DNA of 64,000 nucleotides, taken from the NCBI RefSeq assembly GCF_963678545.1, contig NZ_OY782870.1, positions 2,728,001-2,792,000 on the forward strand. Reading direction: 5' to 3'. The position numbers and the translations under genes are program-made. This document shows positions 1 through 9,371 of the stretch, one piece after another. The stretch comes from an uncultured Methanomethylovorans sp. GTDB lineage: Archaea > Halobacteriota > Methanosarcinia > Methanosarcinales > Methanosarcinaceae. The notes under the pieces were generated by a model. It was not told where the DNA came from. It was given only the letters and a program-made list of their open reading frames with translations, and searched no databases. Position 1 is the first letter of the stretch; the number at the start of each line of letters is the position of its first letter.

Positions 1-149
1 CCAAGCTCAATGATTTCCAAGGGGCTTATTCCTGCATCCAGTGCCTCATAAGATACCTGCTCAGCGGTGCTGTCGTCATGTTCTATGACGGCCCTCTTTG
101 CTTTTGCAAGGAGGTTCATGGCTTCTGTTTCAAATTGCATGATTATCAT
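1..149 (-). CDS. Corrinoid protein of a methyltransferase system, N-terminal fragment
   Basis: The reading frame runs off the left edge, so only about the first 49 residues are visible. The segment from MQFETEAMNLLAKAKRAV to LDAGISPLEIIELG matches the helical cap (B12-binding-2 domain) that opens the small corrinoid proteins MtmC, MtbC, MttC and MtaC. These carry a methyl group from methanol or methylamines to coenzyme M via a cobamide. The cobalt-ligating DxHxxG motif would lie beyond the edge. Two in-frame ATGs, at 149 and 140, are possible starts; neither has a strong ribosome binding site. Which substrate system it serves cannot be told from this fragment. It implies a methylotrophic methanogen. 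Confidence 0.85.
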   Translation of the reverse strand, partial: MIIMQFETEAMNLLAKAKRAVIEHDDSTAEQVSYEALDAGISPLEIIEL

Positions 150-471
150 CAGGCTTTTCTGTCATCTATTCTTCGATTATTAGAAGTATCAAACTGTTCT
201 AACAGCAAAATAGTTCAAGTCAATAAATAGATTATCAACAGTGAATATATATTTGGATGTAAAGTATAGTGAGTATATAGGAACTCAATTGGTATGATCC
301 ATGTTTCTATTTTGCTTTAGAGATTGATTGGATTTAATTATATAGTGATATTATATAAAATTTGCGCGATTTTAATACATGTTGTTCTATTTAAAAAATC
401 GCAAAAGAAAGAACAGTAACTTGATACTGCTAGAAAAAAATAAACGGTGTGTAGATAATGATCAGAAATTA
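150..471. other. AT-rich intergenic region upstream of the corrinoid gene
   Basis: This gene-free stretch of about 320 bases is very AT-rich. It holds several TATA-like runs on the minus strand (around 245-252 and 331-355) that could drive the corrinoid gene from a long untranslated leader, as is known for methyltransferase operons of Methanosarcina. I see no coding potential and no convincing RNA fold. It separates the corrinoid gene from the end of the glycosyltransferase gene. Confidence 0.5.
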
Positions 472-1614
472 TTATTTATGAATATCCTCAATGAGGCCAG
501 AATGTTGTATTAAATATTCCCATGTGAAATGCTCTCGTATTTCAAAGTTATTCTTCCCCATGGAAGAAAACATTGAAGAATCATTGAATATCCCAGAAAT
601 CTTATCTGCAAGATCTTTGGGATTTCTGGATTCGTATAGTACACAATTGTAACCGGGAACTAAACAAGATTCTTTTCCGATAACATCAGCAACAATAATT
701 GGTTTACCGGCAGCAATGTACTCTTTTGTCTTTCTTGAGGAGAAAAAACCAGGGTGACTTGAGTGTGCATCTATTTTGTCGTAGGGTAAAATACAAATGT
801 CGAACATATGCATTATTGACAATGCTTCTTTTTGGGGCTTTCGACCTGCGAATATTACATTTTTATTGGCACTATACTTGTCTATCAAGCTAGAAGCATT
901 GAATCCTTCACCAACAATGACGAACAAAACATCAGGAATATATTCAGCTGCCTGACACATATCTTCTACATTCATGAAGGACTCCCAATTACCAACAAAC
1001 CCTACTATTTTTTTATAACCTTTGAAATCGAAGGTTGGAGTTTTAGCAATCGCATCATCTATCTTTTGTATGTCAACTCCATTTGGAATCAAGATGCATT
1101 TATTTTTGTACTCTTGTATTTGCGCCTCAATACCTTCACTAACGACAATGATGCGATTACTGAATATTAAAGTGATTGAATCTATAAATTTCACAAAGAA
1201 ACTTCTCAGATGTTTTCCTCGTTGAGTTAATTCCAGATCATATTTTCCATGGAAATCAGAATACACTTTGACCCCCATAATCTTCAACAGAACCAATAAC
1301 ATGATAGAGTCATACCCTCGCAAAATAGCGAAATTTCTATGATGAGTTATTGCGAACTTGAATGCAAAAAGTGTTAGTTGTAATCTATAGAGCATGCCTT
1401 TCAATAAAATTAACTTACCATCAATATTCACTATAGGCTTTACTTGGACCAGATTATTTGTTTCAACCTCTTTTTTGTCACTAGACTGCATGATTAAATA
1501 AATATCTGGATACTCTTTTTTCAGTTCAGTGAATATATGTAAGGCCCTTGATGACTGTACCACACTATACGAGGGCACATTTGCCAGCAATATAAACCCT
1601 TTCTTAGATGCCAT
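472..1614 (-). CDS. Glycosyltransferase, GT4-like (GT-B fold)
   Basis: The protein has about 380 residues and fits a GT4-family, nucleotide-sugar dependent glycosyltransferase. The N-terminal half starts MASKKGFILLANVPSYS. The C-terminal half has the nucleotide-binding Rossmann part: the segment KKIVGFVGNWE, then VIVGEG, then the family signature region SSRKTKEYIAAGKPIIVAD, with the conserved Glu in KEYIAAG. The upstream in-frame start at 1623 is TTG, so the ATG at 1614 is preferred; no clear ribosome binding site is seen. The neighbour upstream is a large membrane protein on the same strand, so the pair probably works on a surface glycan or S-layer glycoprotein. The donor and acceptor sugars are unknown. 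Confidence 0.85.
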   Translation of the reverse strand: MASKKGFILLANVPSYSVVQSSRALHIFTELKKEYPDIYLIMQSSDKKEVETNNLVQVKPIVNIDGKLILLKGMLYRLQLTLFAFKFAITHHRNFAILRGYDSIMLLVLLKIMGVKVYSDFHGKYDLELTQRGKHLRSFFVKFIDSITLIFSNRIIVVSEGIEAQIQEYKNKCILIPNGVDIQKIDDAIAKTPTFDFKGYKKIVGFVGNWESFMNVEDMCQAAEYIPDVLFVIVGEGFNASSLIDKYSANKNVIFAGRKPQKEALSIMHMFDICILPYDKIDAHSSHPGFFSSRKTKEYIAAGKPIIVADVIGKESCLVPGYNCVLYESRNPKDLADKISGIFNDSSMFSSMGKNNFEIREHFTWEYLIQHSGLIEDIHK

Positions 1615-1730
1615 AGGAAACAACTACCATCTTACAGAAAGTCATAGTACTTGATTTAACACAATACATCATACTTTTCAGATATCTGTCCAAGATAGGA
1701 ACTAAGGTGTAGAGTTAAGGCTCCAACATC

Positions 1731-3665
1731 TCAATAGTATAAGTCAACTCCAGAATTTGAATAGATCTTATTGTACTTCAGTAATGAGTTGTACAAAGCT
1801 ACATCATTACCCTCTTCAGAATCAAAGAGATAGTTATACGAACTACCTCCAAAATAGATTCCACCGTTTAAGAATTGTTTTTGCCTTACCATTAAATATC
1901 CATAATAAGCGGGAATTTTTCCAACATCCGATATAATATAACTATTGAAAAAAGGGAGTCCTAATTGCTTGGAAGTACTGAAATTCTCTTGAATGAAGAA
2001 TCTGTTTACATTATAATCCGAGTGCAATTCAGACCCAGAATTAACGTGGTCTATGAAATAATTGAATCCTTCAATTTCATCTGAAGTGAAGTATTCTCTA
2101 ACAGGATCTGACAAGTAACCTTTCGACTCTGGACCACTATAGATGATTGAAGCAAGTACAAATATGGCAACTAATGCAGAAATAGCTATTATCCAAACTG
2201 GTTTTCTCCCATTTTTGGATAAATAAGTGAACAGGAAATAAATACCTGCTGCCATAACAAAGGCCATAAATGGAGCTATTAATAACATGAACCTGTCAAA
2301 TCTAAACAAGGTCATTGTCTGCCACAGGGTCTGAAGTGGAGTGGGAATATACAATACAAGAGTAGATAAACAAAACAGCGCGTATACCGAGAGATAATCC
2401 ACATAATTTCTTCTATCGGCCTTGATACGATCCCATAGAATATATCCAATACCAATGAGTGCAAAAAATAGAAAAACAGATGTATCAAGGTGCTGTACTA
2501 CATATATCCATTCTAAACCAGCCTGAACTGTTTCTTTGATTTGGAACTCTTCATATAACTGAATATTAGCTCTGCCTTGTAACAATTCTTCTACAAACAC
2601 ATTTGCAAAATAGAACCAATAGCCCATGAACAATGAAGTGAAAAATGCCAAATAAGTACCGTTTACATATTTATCATTAGATAAAATACGTTCACATACC
2701 AGAAGTAAGAACAGCACAATAACTATCTGAGCAGCTGAAACTTGATGAACAAGCACCACAAAAACAGATACAAGTATAGCTAGCCCTTGATATGCAAAAC
2801 CACGATTATTAGAATCTTTTTTGTACAATAGATACAAGATAATGATTAAACCTGCATAGGCTATTGTCCTTGTGATCATGTACAATCCATAATAAAGAAC
2901 CGTACTACTTGCAGAATATATCAGGCATGACAAAAGAGATAAAGTAGAGTTGTTTGTAGTTTTGAGTAAAAAGTAGTAAATGAAGATAATCAATACCGAA
3001 TAGATCAAGCCTGAGCCAATAAAATAGGATGTCTGCAGATCCATACCCAATAAATAAGAAAATTCAGAGTTTAAAATGTGGAACAAGGGGAAACTTGCAT
3101 AAAAAGTACTAAGGTCGGCCGGAGCCACATGACCTGAAAGATAAGTTACCTCTGAGAGGAATAAATGAGACATAATATCAGTGCCACCAAAGTAGAGAGC
3201 ATATTTCAGCGTGACACTATAGATTAAGTTTAAACTTGAGAGAAAGAGCTCAATTAGAATAATACTAGCATTTGAAGACTTAGAAAATATCTGATTCAAA
3301 ATTAATACATAGATCAATGTGACTGTTGCAAAGTAGTATAATGTTCTTGTAGTACTCAGGGATAGAAATATGACGGATAGGATATATAGTGCAGAAAATG
3401 CTAAAACTGAAGTTCTTTGGCTTAAGGAAATTACCTTAAGAAGAGATTCATCGTGGCCAATATCTTTTCTGTACATTTTTGACAAAAATATGGCGGAGAA
3501 TATTGCTGGCACTGCTACTAACAAACCTCTAATTGCAAAATCGGGACGATTTATAAAGTAAGCAATTGCAATTCCAGCAGCAACCATTGCAATGATAAAT
3601 AGAGGAAAAATGCTTGTAACAAAACGTAACACTTTATGAATTGTACCAATATTCTTATCTGGCAT
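1731..3665 (-). CDS. Large polytopic membrane protein, probable GT-C type glycosyltransferase
   Basis: The protein has 644 residues. Roughly the first 500 form a dozen or more hydrophobic segments, followed by a soluble tail of about 130 residues rich in Tyr and Asn. An acidic loop after an early membrane helix (YFGGTDIMSHLF) resembles the acidic first loop of GT-C fold lipid-sugar dependent transferases, but no diagnostic motif such as the STT3 WWDYG is present. The start at 3665 has a good ribosome binding site (AAGGAG). It lies 107 bases upstream of the soluble glycosyltransferase on the same strand. Envelope glycan assembly is inferred from context; the exact family is not recognised. Confidence 0.7.
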   Translation of the reverse strand: MPDKNIGTIHKVLRFVTSIFPLFIIAMVAAGIAIAYFINRPDFAIRGLLVAVPAIFSAIFLSKMYRKDIGHDESLLKVISLSQRTSVLAFSALYILSVIFLSLSTTRTLYYFATVTLIYVLILNQIFSKSSNASIILIELFLSSLNLIYSVTLKYALYFGGTDIMSHLFLSEVTYLSGHVAPADLSTFYASFPLFHILNSEFSYLLGMDLQTSYFIGSGLIYSVLIIFIYYFLLKTTNNSTLSLLSCLIYSASSTVLYYGLYMITRTIAYAGLIIILYLLYKKDSNNRGFAYQGLAILVSVFVVLVHQVSAAQIVIVLFLLLVCERILSNDKYVNGTYLAFFTSLFMGYWFYFANVFVEELLQGRANIQLYEEFQIKETVQAGLEWIYVVQHLDTSVFLFFALIGIGYILWDRIKADRRNYVDYLSVYALFCLSTLVLYIPTPLQTLWQTMTLFRFDRFMLLIAPFMAFVMAAGIYFLFTYLSKNGRKPVWIIAISALVAIFVLASIIYSGPESKGYLSDPVREYFTSDEIEGFNYFIDHVNSGSELHSDYNVNRFFIQENFSTSKQLGLPFFNSYIISDVGKIPAYYGYLMVRQKQFLNGGIYFGGSSYNYLFDSEEGNDVALYNSLLKYNKIYSNSGVDLYY

Positions 3666-4171
3666 TTACAAACTCCTTGAGTATAGAACTAAATTTGATA
3701 ACTTTGTCATAGAGAAATAAAGATAAAGCTTTCTGCATTTGATTTGATTATAGGTAAAGTAGCTTCCTATAAAGACAATACTATTTTCTCCATATTATGG
3801 CATAAAATCCCCATCTTAGAATATAAAATTAACTCAAGAATACTTGGTGATATATTCTTGAACTTTGCATATATTTTCGTTTAATGTAAATACAAAGCTC
3901 ATCCGGTCACCCATGACAGTGGAAGTTTATCAAAGGTAATGCATAAATGGTTTAGATTGCAACAATTTAAAGAATATTCACATGGGGATTCAATTCAAGT
4001 AATATAACACTGCACACGATTACCTTCTTCTGACTAATCGATAGCATCCGAGTACTATTTCAAAAGAGATAAATAATAGTAATAGCCAACCGATATCCTA
4101 CTACTATTGCATGGTTAGGACCTAGCGGGCTAATGCCCGCATTGCAAGTAGTTTTTTGAGGAAGTGAAAAC
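3666..4171 (+). promoter_or_regulatory. Divergent intergenic region with a GC-rich hairpin before the GltB-like gene
   Basis: About 500 bases without a gene separate the divergent membrane protein and GltB-like genes. Most of it is AT-rich. Near the right end is a perfect hairpin, GCGGGC at 4125-4130 and GCCCGC at 4135-4140 with a four-base loop, followed by a T run at 4152-4157, then the ribosome binding region GAGGAAGTG and the ATG at 4172. The hairpin plus T run looks like an intrinsic terminator inside the leader and could act as an attenuator of the downstream gene. Confidence 0.55.
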
Positions 4172-5764
4172 ATGGCAAATCTAAGACAGCCAAATGCAAA
4201 TGAAGCTACTGGAACCTTCAACAGATCAAAGAGTGTTGCACCGATGTCCGGTATATGTACCCGCTGCGTGGACGGGTGCCGTGGAAACTGTGAAATATTC
4301 AAATCATCCTTCAGAGGACGGGAAGTTATTTATCCCGGACCATTCGGAGAGATCACTGCTGGTGCAGACAAGAATTACCCCATCGACTACTCCCACCTTA
4401 ATATCCAGGGATATGCTGTAGGCGCAATCGGAATGGCAGAAGGAATGATACCTGGTCCAGAGACCGCAAGGTTCCCAAATGTCAACACCGAAACTGAGTA
4501 TGGCTGGGATAAGAAAGTAAAGATGAAGCTACCCATCTTCACTGGAGCCCTGGGTTCCACAGATATCGCCAGAAAGAACTGGGAGCATTTTGCCATTGGC
4601 GCTGCAATATCAGGTATCACCATAGTTTGTGGTGAGAACGTATGTGGTATTGACCCACAGCTTAAACGTGGAAGCGATGGTCTTGTAAAAGAATCACCAG
4701 AAATGGACCGCAGGATCGCTCTTTATCAAAAGTTCTACGACGGGTATGGAGAAATGCTTGTCCAGATGAATGTAGAAGATACAAAACTCGGTGTTGCAGA
4801 ATACATCTCCAGCAAGCACGAGATGGATACTATCGAACTGAAATGGGGCCAGGGAGCAAAATGCATTGGCGGAGAGATAAAAGTAAAGGATCTCGACCGT
4901 GCAATTGAACTTAAGAAAAGGGGTTACATCGTTACCCCGGATCCGGAACTTGCAGCCGTGCAGGAAGCATTTAAGCTCGGAGCCATAAGGGAATTCGAGA
5001 GACATTCCAGGCTTGGATTCGTTACCGAAGAGGGATTCCATGCAGAATGTGACAGATTGAGAGACCTTGGTTTTAAGCGTATTACCCTAAAAACCGGTGC
5101 CTACTCCATGACTGAGACAGCAATGGCAATTAAATACAGTTCTGATGCAAAGATCGACCTGCTCACCTATGATGGTGCGCCGGGAGGTACTGGTATGAGC
5201 CCGTGGCCAATGATGGAAGAATGGGGAATACCAACATTCTATCTGCAATCCCTGGTCTATGAATTTGCTGAGAAATTATCAAAGCGTGGAAAGAGAATAC
5301 CGGACCTAGCCATGGCAGGAGGATTCTCCAGTGAGGATGGAATATATAAAGCACTTGCAATGGGCGCACCACATTTCAAGGCAGTGTGTATGGGCCGCGC
5401 ACTTATGATACCAGGCATGGTAGGTAAGAACATAGGCAAATGGCTGAAAGAAGACGATCTGCCAAAGACCGTCTCTGAGTTTGGACATAGACCTGAGGAG
5501 ATCTTCGTACACTTTGAAGAACTGCAGGAGATATATGGCAATGATATGAAAGATGTACCTCTGGGTGCCGTTGGTATATACTCCTATGCACAGAAAACAA
5601 AGGTTGGACTCCAGCAGCTTATGGCCGGTTCAAGAAGATTCAGCCTGCCCACATTATCACGTAAAGACCTTATGGCCTTGACAGAAGAAGCTGCAAAGGT
5701 CTCTGGAATCGATTATGTAATGGATGCCTACAGAAACATTGCAGAAGAGATACTGGACAGTTGA
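4172..5764 (+). CDS. Glutamate synthase-like FMN-binding protein (GltB central domain)
   Basis: This 530-residue protein carries the FMN/glutamate synthase domain (Pfam Glu_synthase): the stretch LPIFTGALGSTDIA, the segment LKTGAYSMTETAMAIKYSS and the phosphate-binding region YDGAPGGTGMSP. The N-terminus has a four-Cys motif, C29-x2-C32-x3-C36-x3-C40 (ICTRCVDGCRGNC), likely a metal or Fe-S site. It differs from the 3Fe-4S motif of bacterial GltB. No glutaminase domain and no GltD partner lie next to it. Archaeal proteins of this type are annotated as glutamate synthase subunit, but relatives include MgsC-like methylamine-glutamate enzymes, so the substrate is uncertain. The start is supported by GAGGAAGTG upstream. 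Confidence 0.8.
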   Translation: MANLRQPNANEATGTFNRSKSVAPMSGICTRCVDGCRGNCEIFKSSFRGREVIYPGPFGEITAGADKNYPIDYSHLNIQGYAVGAIGMAEGMIPGPETARFPNVNTETEYGWDKKVKMKLPIFTGALGSTDIARKNWEHFAIGAAISGITIVCGENVCGIDPQLKRGSDGLVKESPEMDRRIALYQKFYDGYGEMLVQMNVEDTKLGVAEYISSKHEMDTIELKWGQGAKCIGGEIKVKDLDRAIELKKRGYIVTPDPELAAVQEAFKLGAIREFERHSRLGFVTEEGFHAECDRLRDLGFKRITLKTGAYSMTETAMAIKYSSDAKIDLLTYDGAPGGTGMSPWPMMEEWGIPTFYLQSLVYEFAEKLSKRGKRIPDLAMAGGFSSEDGIYKALAMGAPHFKAVCMGRALMIPGMVGKNIGKWLKEDDLPKTVSEFGHRPEEIFVHFEELQEIYGNDMKDVPLGAVGIYSYAQKTKVGLQQLMAGSRRFSLPTLSRKDLMALTEEAAKVSGIDYVMDAYRNIAEEILDS

Positions 5765-5893
5765 TAATACATAACTGTCCATATTTTCTTTTTTACATTT
5801 ATCAACTTGCAAAGCTTCAGTTACCACTACTTCTATCGGCAGAATAAAAGAAGAATGCAAGTATAAAATAAAAATTGTAGGGCAATACTTATT

Positions 5894-6619
5894 TTAGCCT
5901 ACAAATTTTATACCAACATCCCTCATTTTGTTGCGTACAGCAATATTAAGGAGAAGAGGTGTCAGGCATTCAATCATAGAAGAAGCTTCAATCGGGCCTA
6001 TATCAATAGGTCTCATACTGTCTATATCCCTGATAAGACCAAAAACAATGTTCTTAGAGTGCATGTTATTGCCGCATACACCTATATCATAATCAAGATG
6101 TATATCAAGATTTGAGAGCTTAGCTGCAGGGACGTTTTGGAAGGCAGATACAAGTTCAATACCTTCTGGTAGTATAGAAGCAATTTCTTGTGCTGCACTA
6201 CCGGCAGATGGAGTAACATAACAGAAATAATCAGATTTATAATCTTCAGAGTAACTTGCCGGAACTTCTATGGGAATTGAGTCTGGAATGATCATACAAA
6301 CATCTTTCTCCATTGGCACTACAACAGATATTACTACCTGCTTATCCAGTACAGGATTTATCTGTTCAAGTATTGAAGCAACCTTAGTATACCTTATTGC
6401 CAGTACTACGATATCAGCATCTGCAGCAGCTGTTGCATTCAACTCACCTTTTATATTGGCATTAAGACCACGGTCCTTTAAAATAGAAGTATATTCAGCT
6501 GCTTTAGCCTTGGCTTTCTCCTGTTCTCTTGAACCTATAACCACTTCATGTTTTTGCCCCCACCTCAGGGCAAAACCTCTTCCAATGCTGCCTGTACCGC
6601 CAATTATTGCAATCTTCAT
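5894..6619 (-). CDS. npdG: NADPH-dependent F420 reductase (F420H2:NADP oxidoreductase)
   Basis: The protein has 241 residues and starts MKIAIIGGTGSIGRG, the NADP-binding GxGxxG loop typical of Fno/NpdG. The following GSREQEKAKAKA is the helix that recognises the 2'-phosphate of NADP. The enzyme moves hydride between reduced F420 and NADP+, supplying NADPH for biosynthesis in methanogens. An upstream in-frame ATG exists at 6631, but the ATG at 6619 has GGGGA six bases upstream and begins at the conserved motif, so 6619 is chosen. The end of the preceding GltB-like gene converges on it. The alternative name is fno. Confidence 0.9.
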   Translation of the reverse strand: MKIAIIGGTGSIGRGFALRWGQKHEVVIGSREQEKAKAKAAEYTSILKDRGLNANIKGELNATAAADADIVVLAIRYTKVASILEQINPVLDKQVVISVVVPMEKDVCMIIPDSIPIEVPASYSEDYKSDYFCYVTPSAGSAAQEIASILPEGIELVSAFQNVPAAKLSNLDIHLDYDIGVCGNNMHSKNIVFGLIRDIDSMRPIDIGPIEASSMIECLTPLLLNIAVRNKMRDVGIKFVG

Positions 6620-6827
6620 AGTAATCCCCATTGATAACGTACTATATTAAGGATATGATATGAGTCTAGAAGAAGAATAACAAGACCCATTGTTTATAAA
6701 ATATCAGTATGCCTTAGTAAGTACCTCAATTATTGGCTCGAACAAAACTTCGAAAGACTCAAATACTAGACAGAAAAAGGGCAGGATACTAATTTTAATT
6801 GTTCTGAAGAAAAAAAGAAAGATAGAA

Positions 6828-7034
6828 TTATACTTCTGGTTCTAGTGATCGGATAATATCAGTTACTGTTAATTCATCTTTGGCTACTCTCAAGACCATT
6901 GGATAAATGAAAGAACAATCATCAATAGAACTCCAGCGCTTTTCCCCTACCTGCCTGATAACCTCATCCATTATCTTACCACATCTATTACAGTACTTAG
7001 TATCACTTTCTTCCCCACAGACAAGACACTTCAT
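6828..7034 (-). CDS. Small zinc-ribbon protein
   Basis: This 68-residue protein starts MKCLVCGEESDTKYCNRCGK, with two CxxC knuckles that form a zinc ribbon, followed by a short region with no known motif (VIRQVGEKRWSSIDDC). The start at 7034 is set by a strong ribosome binding site (AGGGAGGTT) directly upstream, in preference to the in-frame ATG at 7064. Function is unknown. Such stand-alone ribbons often act in protein-protein or nucleic-acid binding. Confidence 0.75.
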   Translation of the reverse strand: MKCLVCGEESDTKYCNRCGKIMDEVIRQVGEKRWSSIDDCSFIYPMVLRVAKDELTVTDIIRSLEPEV

Positions 7035-7266
7035 AATAACCTCCCTTATTGAAATAATAGACAATTTTAATTTTGTGGTTATGCTATATAATGTTTAAGC
7101 TCCGAAACAAAAGAATGCCACTATAACATATGAGTTACTGCAAAAGAGTATTGTGATATATCGAATAGTTATAGACATAGCCTAAGAGGTATCAGCGTTA
7201 TATTAATATGTAACTTACATTTATTGAGCAAGACTAGTAAAAATCACGTTAAAAAGAGGGAAAAAC

Positions 7267-8400
7267 GTGTCTGATGATCTTTTTGATATCAAGGTAGGAA
7301 ATTTTTATTTTAAGAACCCCATTGCTCTTGCACCTATGGGAGGAATAACGGACAGCCATTTTGCAAATGAGTTCGCAAAAGATGCTGGGCTTGTGATACT
7401 TGGAGGATATAATCTGGATGCTGCAACACAGCAAGCAGCATCCGAAATGGTAAAAAGAGGGCGGAAAGAGTTCATTTCAGATGAACCTTTAAAATTGATA
7501 GGGAATGAATTGAAATCAATCAAAACCGACAGTGTCGTTGCTATCAATGTTAGAAGCTCTACCCTGGAACCCCTGATCGAAGCTGCCAAAATCACCAAGG
7601 GTGCAAATGCTATAATTGAAATCGATGCACACTGCAGGCAGCCCGAAATGACAAAATTAGGCGTAGGTGAGGCATTATTACATGACCTTACGAAGCTACA
7701 AAGTATGATCCGCGAAGTAAAAACGACCGGAGCGATCGTATCGGTAAAGGTGCGCGCCAATGTAATAGACAATGTCAAAATGGCTAAAGCTATCGAAGAT
7801 GCGGGCTCCGACATACTACATATTGATGCAATGAAGGAAGGATCAGGTGCTGACATGGAGACCATCAGACAAATAAGGGATGCCACACGGCTTCTCTTGA
7901 TAGGTAACAACTCTGTAACTGATTTTGAAACTGCAAAAGAAATGTTCACCAGAGGTGCAGACATAGTTTCTGTAGGTAGAGGAGGAATTGAAAACCCATC
8001 GTTGATAACACTCCTTGTAAAGGAAGTAACTCTCCTTCAGAAAGATATAGGATGGTACAATTCACCTAAACACGTATGTAGAGGAGAAGGAGACTTGCGC
8101 GGCCTTACTTTCTGCTGCCTTCCGGTCAAGTCGTGCCCTGTGCATTCCAATATAAAAAAGATAGGACTTTCTGCAAAAGAGTTCGCGGACATAAAGATGG
8201 AATTCGCAAAGGGAACACCACTTGAATATGGAGATAGCACCTGTTTTGGTAGCCTTGTATGGTGCTGCAAGATCACAAAAATGTGTCCATTGAGAGATGG
8301 AGTACTTGAAACTATTGGACTTCCCGATGCAGAATATATGAAACTGAAAAAACAGCTTGCAGATTACATTTTAGACCACCCTAAGGTTACTGGCAAATGA
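7267..8400 (+). CDS. Methanogenesis marker protein 9 (TIM-barrel, dihydrouridine synthase-like)
   Basis: The protein has 377 residues. The N-terminal part resembles the FMN TIM barrel of dihydrouridine synthase and dihydroorotate dehydrogenase (FKNPIALAPMGGITDSHF; later VSVGRGGIENPS). The C-terminal part is the Cys-rich domain that defines methanogenesis marker 9: HVCRGEGDLRGLTFCC, KSCPVH, and VWCCKITKMCPLRDG. The Cys set suggests an Fe-S cluster. The start is GTG with GAGGG upstream. It overlaps the next gene by ATGA, so it heads an operon with a CitG-like protein and DUF447. The biochemical role is unknown; the family is confined to methanogens and their relatives. Confidence 0.88.
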   Translation: MSDDLFDIKVGNFYFKNPIALAPMGGITDSHFANEFAKDAGLVILGGYNLDAATQQAASEMVKRGRKEFISDEPLKLIGNELKSIKTDSVVAINVRSSTLEPLIEAAKITKGANAIIEIDAHCRQPEMTKLGVGEALLHDLTKLQSMIREVKTTGAIVSVKVRANVIDNVKMAKAIEDAGSDILHIDAMKEGSGADMETIRQIRDATRLLLIGNNSVTDFETAKEMFTRGADIVSVGRGGIENPSLITLLVKEVTLLQKDIGWYNSPKHVCRGEGDLRGLTFCCLPVKSCPVHSNIKKIGLSAKEFADIKMEFAKGTPLEYGDSTCFGSLVWCCKITKMCPLRDGVLETIGLPDAEYMKLKKQLADYILDHPKVTGK

Positions 8401-9371
8401 AGACTGACCGAGAAACAGAAGAGAAGCTCAGTAAAGCTTCGGCAGAACAGACACCTTCCTATGTGGCAAGGTGTGCACAGCTTGCCATGCTGCTGGAAGT
8501 ATCTGCCCACCCTAAACCAGGAAATATAGACCGGGATCATGATTATGAAGGCACCACTTTTGAGCATTTCCTATCCTCTTCAGTCGCAGTTTATCCTATA
8601 CTGGAGGGAGCTGCTGCAAAAGAGCACGGAATTGGCGAATCTGTCCATAAGGCTGTGCTTGAAAGTTCAGCCTGGCAGAAAGGAGGAAACACGCACTTCG
8701 GTGCCTTTTTGCTGTTATTTCCCTTTGCAATGGCAGCTGGAAAACTTATAAGGAACTGCAAAGAACTAACACCAGAGAATCTCACCGAAGAAGCATTTTA
8801 CATTGTCAAAGAAACAGATGTAGAAGATGCGATCCAATTCTACATGTCCTTTGGACCTGCTGGAGTAAAGGTGCGCAAGGTGGATGAATTCGATTTGTCC
8901 GATGCAAAAGCCATCGGAGAAATTAGAGACAAACGTACTACACTATTTCAGTTAATGGAAATATCAAGCTCTTATGACCTTATTGCAAGAGAATGGACAT
9001 CAGGTTTTACACGCTGTGCACAGTGTGCTCGAATACTCACAAGAGAAATGAACACCAATGGAGCACTTATCCATTCTGGTTACTCCAGAATCAATCATGT
9101 CATAGTATATGCTTTCCTTAAAATACTAGCATATAATGTGGATACATTCATAGAAATGAAATTTGATAAGTACACTGCAGAAGAGGTATCTGCAAGAGCA
9201 AGGATGATAAGTTATAAATTAGAAGACTCTGGATATAATATGGAAAATATATTACCGGAGATCTGCAACTTTGATAAAGAACTGCTTGCAAGGAGCATTA
9301 ACCCCGGATCTACGGCTGACATAATAATAGGTGGTCTTTTTATAGCTCTCCTTGGGGGAATGAGATTCTGA
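8397..9371 (+). CDS. CitG-like protein (triphosphoribosyl-dephospho-CoA synthase family)
   Basis: The protein has 324 residues. Family features seen are the N-terminal EVSAHPKPGNIDRDHDYEG (CitG, MdcB: SxHPKPGxVxR), the segment GGNTHFGAFLLLFPFA, and the C-terminal INPGSTADIIIGGLFIALL. In bacteria the family joins ATP and dephospho-CoA to make the prosthetic group of citrate or malonate decarboxylase. Methanogens lack those enzymes, so the archaeal members likely transfer a ribosyl or adenosyl unit to another acceptor. Its start codon overlaps the stop of marker 9 (ATGA) and its stop overlaps the DUF447 start, which argues for tight co-translation of the three. Confidence 0.82.
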   Translation: MKTDRETEEKLSKASAEQTPSYVARCAQLAMLLEVSAHPKPGNIDRDHDYEGTTFEHFLSSSVAVYPILEGAAAKEHGIGESVHKAVLESSAWQKGGNTHFGAFLLLFPFAMAAGKLIRNCKELTPENLTEEAFYIVKETDVEDAIQFYMSFGPAGVKVRKVDEFDLSDAKAIGEIRDKRTTLFQLMEISSSYDLIAREWTSGFTRCAQCARILTREMNTNGALIHSGYSRINHVIVYAFLKILAYNVDTFIEMKFDKYTAEEVSARARMISYKLEDSGYNMENILPEICNFDKELLARSINPGSTADIIIGGLFIALLGGMRF

